From NCBI GenBank assembly GCA_004558825.1, contig SFDB01000001.1:1-64000 (forward strand): a stretch of 64,000 nt of DNA. The letters are read 5' to 3'. Made by a program: the position numbers and the translations under genes. The stretch is from Clostridiales bacterium (lineage in GTDB: Bacteria > Bacillota > Clostridia > Christensenellales > CAG-138). The notes below the pieces were generated by a model that searched no databases, had not been told where the DNA came from, and saw only the letters and a program-made list of their open reading frames with translations. Positions 1-7,514 of this stretch are shown piece by piece. Every line of letters starts with the position of its first letter. Position 1 is the stretch's first letter.

Positions 1-50
1 ACGAGCTTGCCCAGCAATAAGCAGAGCGCAAGCTAAGCTGAAATGATGAT

Positions 51-72
51 GGCCGCCGAGAAATCGGCGGCC
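51..72. terminator. GC-rich hairpin, possible terminator
   Basis: A 9-bp inverted repeat, GGCCGCCGA and TCGGCGGCC, surrounds a 4-nt loop. No T-run follows it. It may end a plus-strand gene lying off the left edge, but all three plus-strand frames stop within the first 45 bases, so that gene cannot be identified. Confidence 0.4.
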
Positions 73-196
73 GTTAATATGAAAGCCGGTTTAACGCATG
101 GCGTCAAAAAAACGGCTTAGCGTATGACGCCATAAACGAGTTTGAAATTGCACATGCTCCGCGCGGCTGTCAGGGTTCAGCTTTTATGAATAACAA

Positions 197-222
197 AGCG
201 CTGTCGAAAAAACGACAGCGCT
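197..222 (-). terminator. Terminator-like hairpin after cyclophilin gene
   Basis: A 10-bp inverted repeat, AGCGCTGTCG and CGACAGCGCT, with a six-base A loop lies 15 bp beyond the stop of the minus-strand cyclophilin gene. It fits the end of that transcript. A second inverted repeat, ATGGCGTC and GACGCCAT at 98-133, lies further along. Confidence 0.5.
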
Positions 223-237
223 CAGCTATTACATTGT

Positions 238-873
238 TCAATCGATTATTTTGTTTGGTTCGGGCAGCTCAACATCGTCGTCTATTATTATCGTCTTTAT
301 AACAACAGGGGTAAGCGGCTTATCGGAGGTATCCGTCTGCACCGATGCTATGGCGTCAACAACCTCCATCCCCTCCGTTACGCGTCCGAACGCCGCATAG
401 CCGCCGTCAAGTCCGGGAAGGTCCTGCTGGCAGATAAAAAACTGCGAACCCGCGCTGTCAAGCGGCACAGCTCGGCGTGCCATGGATATTACGCCGCGCG
501 TATGCAATATATCGTTTTTGAATCCGTTTGAGTCGAACTCGCCCTTTATGCAGTATCCGGGATCGCCCGTTCCGTCTCCCACAGGGCAGCCGCCCTGAAT
601 GAGCGCGCCGTTTATTACACGGTGAAACGTCAGCCCATCGTAGAAGCCTTGACGCGCCAGATAAACAAAATTGCTTACGCTCTGCGGAGCCTTATCATAA
701 TAAAGCTCAAGCTTTATCTCGCTCCCGTCCTCCATAACAATTGTCGCATGAACGGTGTCAGCGTTTACGTTCTCCGCTGTTTCGCCGCCTTCAAAATTTC
801 CTCTGCATCCCGCAATGGCAAACACCGCAATGAGAATTGCGGCCGCAAACGAGATATACCTTGTCTTTCTCAT
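238..873 (-). CDS. Peptidyl-prolyl cis-trans isomerase (cyclophilin), lipoprotein
   Basis: This 211-residue protein is a secreted cyclophilin that would catalyse proline isomerisation outside the membrane. The N-terminus is a lipoprotein signal: basic start, hydrophobic core and lipobox AIAGC with Cys23. The cyclophilin domain runs from about residue 42 to 205. It shows FHRVINGALIQGG with the catalytic Arg, GSQFFI, and LDGGYAAFGRV, where many cyclophilins have Trp or His instead of the Tyr. The ATG at 873 follows a GGAGGG ribosome binding site. It is the last of four same-strand genes, 57 bp after the membrane protein gene. Family assignment is firm; its client proteins are unknown. Confidence 0.93.
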   Translation of the reverse strand: MRKTRYISFAAAILIAVFAIAGCRGNFEGGETAENVNADTVHATIVMEDGSEIKLELYYDKAPQSVSNFVYLARQGFYDGLTFHRVINGALIQGGCPVGDGTGDPGYCIKGEFDSNGFKNDILHTRGVISMARRAVPLDSAGSQFFICQQDLPGLDGGYAAFGRVTEGMEVVDAIASVQTDTSDKPLTPVVIKTIIIDDDVELPEPNKIID

Positions 874-930
874 TTTCCCTCCAATTACTCGCCGGCGCTC
901 AATGCGCCCGCTTTATAAAGCGTTGCCGCC

Positions 931-1470
931 TTATTTTTGATTGCCTATCAGTGAACGCCTAATTCGTCCGATATATATGTTTTGAGCAAGCGATGACAAA
1001 AAGTCAAGCGCAATGAAGCCCGCCTCGCCTATCAGCACCAGAAGGTATAGCGGAAGCTTCGGCAGCAGCGCTTCGATATCGAGCTTCAAAATATATATTA
1101 CAACGGCAACCGCCGCCGCAGTAAACACGTTGCAGTAGATAATGCGCAGCGCGAACGATATCACCTTGTCCTCTATCTTTAGCGAAATAAACTGCTTAAA
1201 TATCATAAAATGGCCTAAAAGCGCTATATACGGAACGATCGCCGTCTTATTCGGAACGATGAGAAGCGCGGCAAGCGAACTCGCAGCAAATGTGAGCAGC
1301 GCGTTGATATATAGCCCCTCGCTCGTAAGCACGCATATAAAAACCGCCGACATGAAAAAGCACGCTATCCTACCTGTAGGCAGGTTTGACGCCCCATAAA
1401 GCGCAAGCACATTCAGCGCCACCGTCATTGCGGACAGCGTAATCCTTTTTGATGGTGAAAGCTTATCCAT
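931..1470 (-). CDS. Multi-spanning membrane protein, possibly ECF S-component-like
   Basis: This 179-residue protein has about five hydrophobic segments, at roughly residues 12-30, 35-52, 55-95, 108-128 and 138-160, and a basic C-terminus. No catalytic motif is visible. Size, helix count and the N-terminal pattern (SPSKRITLSAMTVALN) recall small substrate-binding components of ECF transporters, but no substrate signature is recognised, so this is only a suggestion. The start is supported by GAGGTAAGAGA immediately upstream. It lies 12 bp after the J-domain gene and is probably co-transcribed with it. Confidence 0.7.
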   Translation of the reverse strand: MDKLSPSKRITLSAMTVALNVLALYGASNLPTGRIACFFMSAVFICVLTSEGLYINALLTFAASSLAALLIVPNKTAIVPYIALLGHFMIFKQFISLKIEDKVISFALRIIYCNVFTAAAVAVVIYILKLDIEALLPKLPLYLLVLIGEAGFIALDFLSSLAQNIYIGRIRRSLIGNQK

Positions 1471-1482
1471 TCTCTTACCTCG

Positions 1483-2127
1483 TCAGCAGCAGCGAATTAA
1501 ATCGCCGCCTGCCATTTCGCAGCAGCAGTCAGCGCATAGGAGTCCCGAGCAAACGTCGCATGCCCCGCAGCCGGACGACGATGTCGGCTCGCGATACGTC
1601 CCCGTATTGCCGGAATACGCTCGCCCCGCATTGTTTATCGAGTTATACGCATTCCTATATTCGTAATTGTTCGGTTCCTCCTGGTATGCCCTCGAAAAAT
1701 GCTCGCGCGCCTTATCGTACCAGCCGTTGCGCAGATGTATCTGACCGTAGAGATAGTTCCACTCGGCGTTATGGTTCGCTATAGAGTCAAGCATTTGCGC
1801 TGCCTCGGTAAACCTGTTTTGTGATATCAGTATTCTTACCTTTGAAAACTCGGCTGCGTTTTCGCCCGCATAGGAGCTGCGTGCGCGTGAATAGCTGCCG
1901 TTTTGCGCCCCGTAATATGACCCGTTCGTCGACGAAGCCGAGCTCTTTTTTGTCAGAACGTCGTATGCCTCGTTTATCTCCTTCAGCTTCTCATTCGCAA
2001 GTTCCTTCAGCGGATTATCGCGGTATTTATCGGGGTGATATTTTTTCACAAGCGCAAGGTACGCGGCGCGTATCTCTTCCTGCGAAGCGTTCTCACTTAC
2101 CCCAAGCGTTTTGTAGGGATTATTCAT
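1483..2127 (-). CDS. J-domain protein with cysteine-rich tail
   Basis: Residues 3-60 form a DnaJ J-domain with the HPD motif at 31-33, which in this family stimulates the ATPase of a DnaK-type chaperone. A Ser/Gly/Tyr-rich linker follows, then a TPR-like helical region at about 95-165, then a tail of about 30 residues with nine cysteines, including CGAC and three adjacent Cys. It is not DnaJ itself: the G/F and CxxCxGxG zinc regions are missing. The ATG at 2127 is preceded by GGAAGGAAG and is preferred to an upstream ATG at 2187. It overlaps the DUF5685 gene by 8 bp, which suggests translational coupling. The Cys tail may bind metal, an inference only. Confidence 0.85.
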   Translation of the reverse strand: MNNPYKTLGVSENASQEEIRAAYLALVKKYHPDKYRDNPLKELANEKLKEINEAYDVLTKKSSASSTNGSYYGAQNGSYSRARSSYAGENAAEFSKVRILISQNRFTEAAQMLDSIANHNAEWNYLYGQIHLRNGWYDKAREHFSRAYQEEPNNYEYRNAYNSINNAGRAYSGNTGTYREPTSSSGCGACDVCSGLLCADCCCEMAGGDLIRCC

Positions 2128-2965
2128 TGTTTCTTCCTTCCGTGCCTTTCCCACCGAGAAGCCGTTCGCTCCGCCTTCGGCAGCCAATGTACATTATATT
2201 GTCGAGCACCCCGCGAAACGCGTTCGGCTCTAAAAGATCATATGCCTTTTGCGCTTCGTTGAGCGAGATATTCATCAAAAACTCGGCTCTCGCGCTGTCC
2301 ACTCCCGCTGTCGCGAACGGGTTGTAGGCGCCGCTCTTCTTATCCTTTTCGATATCGTCCCACGCATCGGCAACGTAAACCCAGCGTCCCATATGATACG
2401 CGACCTCCTTTATCGCGCACAGGCTGCCCTCATCCTCTACCGGGGCGCTTGCGGCAACGTTTCGCATCAATCGCGCAAACGCATCGCACGGCTTATCTAT
2501 GTCTGTACACTTTTCGCGCTCGATGTCCGAAATTTCGCCGATTCCTTTTTTTACTGCCATTTCGACGCCCGGATACTTTTTTGCGGCGTTCTCGGCTTTG
2601 CCCTTCAAGATGGCCGCTCCGACCGCCGGCAGCAGCCTTTTCTCGTCGTTTTTGTCGTCGAGCAGTTTATATCTCGCAAGTATAATGTTTGCCGCCGCAG
2701 CAAATTCGAACGCCGCGCACTCAGCTACGCAAGGCCGCTTTTTTCTAAACGTTTTGTATGCGCACCGCCTGCTGTCGATTTTCGGCATATCGCTCGCTGA
2801 AGCGGCGAGCATCGCTATAAACGTGCAGTCAAAGCTCAGCACAGCGCGAGCGGTTTGCCCAAACTCCTTTCCGAGCGTTCGGCAAAGCCCGCAGTACGCA
2901 GCGTCATACAGCGCCTTATCTTTAACCTTCAGCTCACACTCGAGCGGTTTTATATAGCCGAACAC
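2120..2965 (-). CDS. DUF5685 family protein
   Basis: This is a 281-residue, Cys-rich, mainly helical protein of the uncharacterised DUF5685 type. The recognisable start is MFGYIKPLECELKVKD followed by CGLCRTLG. Cysteines recur at about residues 25, 28, 47, 68 and 79, and a helical segment near 205-225 carries Asp/Glu pairs (YVADAWDDIEKD). These resemble metal or polar-substrate ligands, but no reaction is known. It is the first gene of its operon and overlaps the J-domain gene by 8 bp, so the two products probably act together. An extended -10 (TGGTATAAT) lies 30 bp upstream. Confidence 0.8.
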   Translation of the reverse strand: MFGYIKPLECELKVKDKALYDAAYCGLCRTLGKEFGQTARAVLSFDCTFIAMLAASASDMPKIDSRRCAYKTFRKKRPCVAECAAFEFAAAANIILARYKLLDDKNDEKRLLPAVGAAILKGKAENAAKKYPGVEMAVKKGIGEISDIEREKCTDIDKPCDAFARLMRNVAASAPVEDEGSLCAIKEVAYHMGRWVYVADAWDDIEKDKKSGAYNPFATAGVDSARAEFLMNISLNEAQKAYDLLEPNAFRGVLDNIMYIGCRRRSERLLGGKGTEGRNNE

Positions 2966-2994
2966 CGTTTCGCCTCTTTACTTATTATTTTGTG

Positions 2995-3003
2995 ATTATA
3001 CCA
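2995..3003 (-). promoter_or_regulatory. Extended -10 promoter for DUF5685 operon
   Basis: Read on the minus strand the bases are TGGTATAAT, an extended -10 element, about 30 bp upstream of the start codon. No good -35 hexamer is visible, which is usual for extended -10 promoters. Confidence 0.55.
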
Positions 3004-3108
3004 TATCATTATGGGTAAAAAATGTATCCACAGTAAAATTGTGCGCACATTCTTCCACTTAAGAGAAGAAAATACGTCAATATCGCTAAATCGCCCGTAT
3101 CGTTCGCC

Positions 3109-3147
3109 AAGACCTCAAAAGCGGCCTTGGGCCGCTTTTGAGGTCTT
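3109..3147. terminator. Perfect 18-bp inverted repeat, bidirectional terminator
   Basis: The two arms (3109-3126 and 3130-3147) are perfectly complementary over 18 bp around a TTG loop, with core AAAAGCGGCC and GGCCGCTTTT. It lies beyond the stop of the minus-strand kinase-like gene and before the DUF5685 promoter, so it should end the kinase transcript. The A/T tracts let it act on both strands. Confidence 0.75.
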
Positions 3148-3195
3148 ACAGTATTTTCCGTCATACCATAAAGACATTAAAGAAAGGAGTGTACT

Positions 3196-3246
3196 ATGAA
3201 ATACATGTATATTTTATATTGTTTGCATGCTCTTGTCAACACTTAA
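3196..3246 (+). CDS. Possible 16-residue peptide
   Basis: A strong ribosome binding site (AAGGAG, 8 bp spacing) precedes an ATG that opens a 16-codon frame, MKYMYILYCLHALVNT, ending in TAA. The peptide is hydrophobic and aromatic. It faces the 3' end of the kinase-like gene, and no plus-strand promoter is obvious. It could be a real micropeptide, the remnant of a gene, or chance. Confidence 0.25.
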   Translation: MKYMYILYCLHALVNT

Positions 3247-3262
3247 ATATGGTTTTTTACAC

Positions 3263-3823
3263 TTATAATGCAAATTTCCGCTTTATGAGCTCGGCCGCCT
3301 CCATCGGCTCCATATCCGAATTATCTATGCGAATATAGTTTTTATACGGTATTTCGCCCGGAAGCGAATTCAGCCTGTACTTTTTCTCTATTCTGTCAAA
3401 AAGCGCGTACGAGCGCGCAAGATCACGCTTCGAAGGCTTGTTTGCAAGCCTGTTCTTCGTTCTATTCCGCTCGAGACGTATATCGCGCCCCGCCTCGAGC
3501 TCGACAAAATACACTTCGCCCTCCGCATCCTCGAATATTGACTTCACATGCTCTATATAGTCCCAATCCTCTTGGGAATCAAACGCCCACATGTATGTAA
3601 AAATCATACCGTATTCGCCGCTTTTGGCAAAGCTTTTGAATATTTCCTCCCTGAAAAGCTCCGTCAGGCGTATACGTTCTGAAGGCATGTTCGCAAAAAG
3701 CTCGCACACTATGTCTATCGTCATATGGTTGTGGAAAAGCTTCAGTCCCGTCAAGCGCTCAAGCTCCTGCCCAACCGTCATTTTGCCTGCGGCATGAGGC
3801 CCTGTAATTATTACAAGCTTCAT
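3263..3823 (-). CDS. Small P-loop kinase-like NTPase (shikimate-kinase-like fold)
   Basis: This 186-residue protein begins with a Walker A loop, GPHAAGKMT (residues 8-16), in the arrangement of small P-loop kinases such as shikimate or adenylate kinases. An Arg-rich lid-like stretch lies near 115-140 (RLERNRTKNRLANKPSKR). The GK-M-T loop and HNHMTIDIV segment match a group usually annotated as AAA or shikimate-kinase-like; the substrate is unknown. The start is supported by AAGGAG. It is a single-gene unit ending at the 3109-3147 hairpin. Confidence 0.75.
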   Translation of the reverse strand: MKLVIITGPHAAGKMTVGQELERLTGLKLFHNHMTIDIVCELFANMPSERIRLTELFREEIFKSFAKSGEYGMIFTYMWAFDSQEDWDYIEHVKSIFEDAEGEVYFVELEAGRDIRLERNRTKNRLANKPSKRDLARSYALFDRIEKKYRLNSLPGEIPYKNYIRIDNSDMEPMEAAELIKRKFAL

Positions 3824-3927
3824 AGACCATTCTCCTTGCGCTTGCTATGAAATCCATCACACGATATCACACTGACGCACATTTTTCAATAAATTAACAA
3901 AAGCTCTATCATATTAGTCATAATGTG

Positions 3928-3936
3928 TGTTATACT
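3928..3936 (+). promoter_or_regulatory. Extended -10 promoter for NifU-like/GGGtGRT operon
   Basis: TGTTATACT matches an extended -10 element and lies about 50 bp upstream of the start codon in an AT-rich stretch. No clear -35 is present. Confidence 0.5.
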
Positions 3937-3984
3937 AATTTTGATTTTACTTATATACAATGAATGAAATCGGAGGATGACATT

Positions 3985-4677
3985 ATGGAATATTCGCATG
4001 AAGTCATGAATATGCACTGTGTCGCTAAGGGCGCAGTTCATGAACCCGCACCCATCCCCGAGGAGGGCAAATGGGTCAAGGCAAAGCAGATTGGCCAGAT
4101 AAGCGGCTTAACGCACGGCGTAGGCGGCTGTGCTCCGCAGCAGGGTGCCTGTAAGCTCACGCTCAACGTTAAAGACGGCATAATACAGGAGGCGCTTATA
4201 GAGACGATAGGATGCTCGGGCATGACTCATTCGGCCGCAATGGCAGCCGAAATACTTCCCGGCAAAACGCTCCTTGAGGCGCTCAACACGGATCTTGTCT
4301 GCGATGCGATAAACGTCGCAATGCGCGAGCTTTTCCTTCAGATCGTATACGGCAGAACGCAGAGCGCTTTCTCCGACAACGGTCTGCCCATCGGCGGCGG
4401 CCTTGAGGATCTCGGCAAGGGGCTTAGGTCGCAAGTGGGTACAACATACAGCACGAATAAAAAGGGTCCGCGTTATCTTGAGCTCACCGAAGGTTATATA
4501 AACGAAATAGCCCTCGATGAAAACGACGAGATAATCGGCTACAAATTCGTCAGCGTGGGCAAAATGATGGACGATATAAAGAAGGGGCTTTCACCCAACG
4601 AGGCTTATGAGAAAAACACGGGCATATACGGCCGCTTTAACGAGGCGGCGCGCATCATCGACCCGCGCAAGCAATAG
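3985..4677 (+). CDS. NifU-like iron-sulfur cluster scaffold protein
   Basis: This 230-residue protein resembles IscU/NifU N-terminal scaffold proteins, which assemble Fe-S clusters on conserved Cys residues. Candidate ligands are in GGCAPQQGAC (about residues 48-57) and IGCSGMTHS (about 77-85). A longer C-terminal part ends in Arg/Lys-rich DPRKQ. The ATG at 3985 is chosen because CGGAGG sits 8 bp before it; an in-frame ATG 21 bp upstream has no such site. It lies 11 bp before the GGGtGRT gene, a recurrent clostridial pairing. No cysteine desulfurase is nearby, so this is not a standard isc or suf operon. Confidence 0.82.
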   Translation: MEYSHEVMNMHCVAKGAVHEPAPIPEEGKWVKAKQIGQISGLTHGVGGCAPQQGACKLTLNVKDGIIQEALIETIGCSGMTHSAAMAAEILPGKTLLEALNTDLVCDAINVAMRELFLQIVYGRTQSAFSDNGLPIGGGLEDLGKGLRSQVGTTYSTNKKGPRYLELTEGYINEIALDENDEIIGYKFVSVGKMMDDIKKGLSPNEAYEKNTGIYGRFNEAARIIDPRKQ

Positions 4678-4688
4678 GAGGCATACTT

Positions 4689-5684
4689 ATGGTAACTTTT
4701 GAAGGATATGAAAGAAGAATCGACAAGCTCAACTCCATCATGCCTCAATACGGTATCGCAAGCCTTGAGGAGGCGAAACAGCTTTGCGACGATAAGGGCA
4801 TAGACGTCCGCTCGATAGTTCTCGGCATACAGCCGATAGCTTTCGAAAACGCTGTTTGGGCATATACGCTCGGTGCTGCTATAGCAATAAAGCGTGGCGC
4901 AAAATCCGCAGCAGAAGCCGCTGAATTTATAGGAGCAGGCCTCCAGGCGTTCTGCGTTCCGGGCTCTGTTGCCGACCAAAGAAAGGTCGGCATCGGCCAT
5001 GGCAATCTTGCGGCAATGCTCCTGCGCGACGATACAAAATGTTTCGCATTTTTGGCAGGTCACGAGAGCTTCGCTGCCGCGGAAGGCGCCATCGGCATAG
5101 CAAACAAAGCCAACCGCGTAAGAAAAGAGCCGCTTCGCGTTATACTAAACGGACTCGGCAAGGACGCCGCTTACATCATATCGAGAATCAACGGCTTTAC
5201 ATTCGTAGAAACCGATTATGATCAGTTTACGGGCGAGCTCAGGATTGTAAGCGAAAGGGCCTTCTCCAACGGCCAGCGTTCCCTTATCCGCTGCTACGGC
5301 GCAGACGACGTAAACGAAGGCGTTGCGATAATGCGCCATGAGAACGTCGACGTTTCCATCACAGGCAACTCGACAAACCCGACGCGCTTCCAGCATCCTG
5401 TGGCAGGCACATACAAGAAATGGTGCGTCGAAAACGGCAGGAAGTATTTCTCCGTCGCATCGGGAGGCGGCACGGGCAGGACGCTCCACCCGGACAATGT
5501 TGCGGCAGGCCCTGCATCCTATGGTCTCACCGACACCATGGGGCGTATGCACTCCGACGCACAGTTCGCGGGCAGTTCCTCTGTTCCCGCTCACGTTGAG
5601 ATGATGGGCCTCATCGGCATGGGCAATAACCCCATGGTCGGCGCAACCGTCTCCGTGGCCGTCGCCGTTGCCGAAAGCATGTAA
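4689..5684 (+). CDS. GGGtGRT family protein
   Basis: This 331-residue protein carries the family signature GGGTGRT (about residues 259-265) and the Gly-rich C-terminus MGLIGMGNNPMVG. No function is established for the family. The central part (NGLGKDAAYIISRING, ISRING-like Rossmann feel) and many Gly/Ala turns suggest a soluble cytoplasmic enzyme. It starts 11 bp after the NifU-like gene with an AGGAGG site that overlaps that gene's stop, so the two are very likely co-translated. The partnership suggests a role linked to Fe-S metabolism, which is inference from context. Confidence 0.85.
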   Translation: MVTFEGYERRIDKLNSIMPQYGIASLEEAKQLCDDKGIDVRSIVLGIQPIAFENAVWAYTLGAAIAIKRGAKSAAEAAEFIGAGLQAFCVPGSVADQRKVGIGHGNLAAMLLRDDTKCFAFLAGHESFAAAEGAIGIANKANRVRKEPLRVILNGLGKDAAYIISRINGFTFVETDYDQFTGELRIVSERAFSNGQRSLIRCYGADDVNEGVAIMRHENVDVSITGNSTNPTRFQHPVAGTYKKWCVENGRKYFSVASGGGTGRTLHPDNVAAGPASYGLTDTMGRMHSDAQFAGSSSVPAHVEMMGLIGMGNNPMVGATVSVAVAVAESM

Positions 5685-5693
5685 GGAATTTAC

Positions 5694-5727
5694 GAAAAAA
5701 ACAGCCGCCGGCAGCGGCTGTTTTTTT
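5694..5727 (+). terminator. Intrinsic terminator after GGGtGRT gene
   Basis: A 7-bp stem, CAGCCGC and GCGGCTG, has a 5-nt loop, is preceded by seven A and is followed by seven T. It is a textbook Rho-independent terminator, 10 bp after the stop codon. Confidence 0.9.
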
Positions 5728-5881
5728 CGCCCGTTTTTCAGCCATTCCCGCAATGTCTGCGCATGCTCATTTGCTTTTTGCAATATACCATGTGGAATCA
5801 AATTCAACCGGCCAAAATTTCGCCCCATTGCCCGATGCGCCGCCATAAATCGCCGTTTTTCCGTGTAGCCCCAAATTATGC

Positions 5882-5910
5882 TTGTACATGCGCTTGCATT
5901 AATGTATAAT
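5882..5910 (+). promoter_or_regulatory. Promoter of the scfA-polC unit
   Basis: TTGTAC and TATAAT are separated by 17 bp, about 37 bp upstream of scfA. No comparable promoter or terminator is seen before 24.4 kb, so this may serve much of the following 18-kb gene run. Confidence 0.75.
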
Positions 5911-5946
5911 ATCATCGAGATAAAATGAATCGGAGGATTTTCAACG

Positions 5947-6090
5947 ATGAAACACATAACCACGATACAGAAGCCCTGCATTAATGCAGGCATCGCAACA
6001 GGCTGCGGCGAGTGCCAGGCATCCTGCCAGAGCGCATGCAAAACGTCCTGCACGGTTGCTAATCAAAAGTGCCTCAACAAAAAAGACTGA
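5947..6090 (+). CDS. scfA: SCIFF ranthipeptide precursor
   Basis: This 47-residue peptide is the SCIFF (six cysteines in forty-five) precursor widespread in Clostridia, whose Cys residues are joined to neighbouring residues by thioethers made by a radical-SAM maturase. The diagnostic core is CGECQASCQSACKTSC (residues 20-35) plus Cys42, six Cys in all. A seventh Cys at residue 11 (KPCINAG) lies in the leader part, where family members I recall have none. The ATG follows CGGAGG by 12 bp. The maturase gene begins 97 bp downstream. The biological role of SCIFF is not known. Confidence 0.95.
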   Translation: MKHITTIQKPCINAGIATGCGECQASCQSACKTSCTVANQKCLNKKD

Positions 6091-6187
6091 GGACGGAATA
6101 ATCGCATTTTAAGGGCGGCTCACATGGGGTTTGACCTATATGAACCGCTTTTGTGCTTTGAAATGCACATTTTTCGGAGGAACGGAT

Positions 6188-7513
6188 TTGATACACGCAT
6201 TTACGTTTAAGGACATGAATCTCGTGCTCGACGTTGAGAGCGGCGCACTCCACAGCGTGGATAAGCCTGCATTCGATGTTGTTCGTACGCTTGAGACGGG
6301 CGGCGACCCGTACGCTCTCCCCTACTCGCGGGAGGATATACGCTCCATACTTGACGAGCTTGACAAGCTCAAAAGTGAAGGTGCTTTTGACTCCGAGCCG
6401 CTCGTCCCGCCAAAGGGCAATGAAGAAAGCGTCATTAAATCGCTCTGCCTCCATATAGCTCACGACTGCAACCTGCGATGCAGATACTGTTTCGCTTCAA
6501 CAGGCGATTTTCACGGCGCCCGCATGTTCATGACCGAGGACGTTGCAAAGCGTTCGCTCGAATTTCTCATGGAGCGCTCCGGCAGACGTCACAATCTCGA
6601 GGTTGACCTTTTTGGCGGCGAACCGCTCATGAATTTCGACGTTGTGAAGTCAACCGTCGCATACGGAAGAGAACTCGAGAAGAAATACAACAAGCACATA
6701 AATTTCACCATCACTACCAACTGCGTAGCGCTTAACGATGAAATGATCGACTTCATCAACGACAACATGCATAACGTTGTCCTGAGCCTCGATGGACGTA
6801 AGGAAGTTCACGATGCGCTGCGCCCCACGGTGAACGGCAAGGGTTCATACGATATAATTGTGCCGAAAGCGACGGAGCTCGTGAAGCGCCGCGGCGATAA
6901 GGAATATTACGTTCGCGGCACGTTCACAAACAGAAACCTCGACTTTACCAAGGACGTCGACGCGCTTCGCAATCTCGGCTTCGAGCAGATATCAATTGAA
7001 CCTGTCGTCCTCGCTGAGGACAGCCCATATGCCATACTCGAAAACCATGTCAAAGCGATACTCGACGAGTATGACAGGCTTGCCGACATGCTGCTCGAAA
7101 GCCGCAGAAACGGCAGATGGTTCAACTTCTTTCACTTCATGATAGATCTCTCGGGCGGTCCATGCCTTAAAAAGCGCGTTTCAGGCTGCGGCGCAGGCGT
7201 CGAGTACGCGGCAATAACGCCGGACGGCGACATATATCCTTGCCATCAGTTCGTTGGTGAAGCGAAGTATAAGATGGGCAACGTCATGACAGGCGAATTT
7301 GACGGCTCCATGCGTGAAGAGTTTATTGATTGCAATATACTCACAAAGCCGCAGTGCTCCGCCTGCTTCGCAAAGTACTACTGCGCGGGCGGCTGCGCGG
7401 CCAACGCTTACAAGTATAACGGCGACATAAGAAAGCCCTACGCCATAACCTGCGAATTCGAAAAGAAACGCGCCGAGCTTGCTCTCGGAATCTACGCCAA
7501 GGAGCATCAGTGA
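6188..7513 (+). CDS. scfB: SCIFF peptide radical-SAM maturase
   Basis: This 441-residue radical-SAM/SPASM enzyme installs thioether bonds in the SCIFF peptide. The SAM-binding 4Fe-4S motif CNLRCRYC has Cys at 94, 98 and 101. The C-terminal SPASM region provides further cluster ligands in CHQF, CNILTKPQCSACFAKYYCAGGC and a final CEF. The N-terminal 90 residues, beginning MIHAFTFKDMNLVLD, form the RiPP-recognition part. I choose the TTG at 6188 because CGGAGG lies 7 bp upstream and the family begins MIH; an in-frame ATG at 6131 would add 19 atypical residues. It follows scfA and is 1 bp from recJ. Confidence 0.95.
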   Translation: MIHAFTFKDMNLVLDVESGALHSVDKPAFDVVRTLETGGDPYALPYSREDIRSILDELDKLKSEGAFDSEPLVPPKGNEESVIKSLCLHIAHDCNLRCRYCFASTGDFHGARMFMTEDVAKRSLEFLMERSGRRHNLEVDLFGGEPLMNFDVVKSTVAYGRELEKKYNKHINFTITTNCVALNDEMIDFINDNMHNVVLSLDGRKEVHDALRPTVNGKGSYDIIVPKATELVKRRGDKEYYVRGTFTNRNLDFTKDVDALRNLGFEQISIEPVVLAEDSPYAILENHVKAILDEYDRLADMLLESRRNGRWFNFFHFMIDLSGGPCLKKRVSGCGAGVEYAAITPDGDIYPCHQFVGEAKYKMGNVMTGEFDGSMREEFIDCNILTKPQCSACFAKYYCAGGCAANAYKYNGDIRKPYAITCEFEKKRAELALGIYAKEHQ

Positions 7514-7514
7514 G

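Noticed and set aside
5145..6053. 302-codon open frame on the minus strand
   Set aside because: It lies opposite the GGGtGRT gene, the terminator, the scfA promoter and scfA itself; the plus-strand genes are clearly real.
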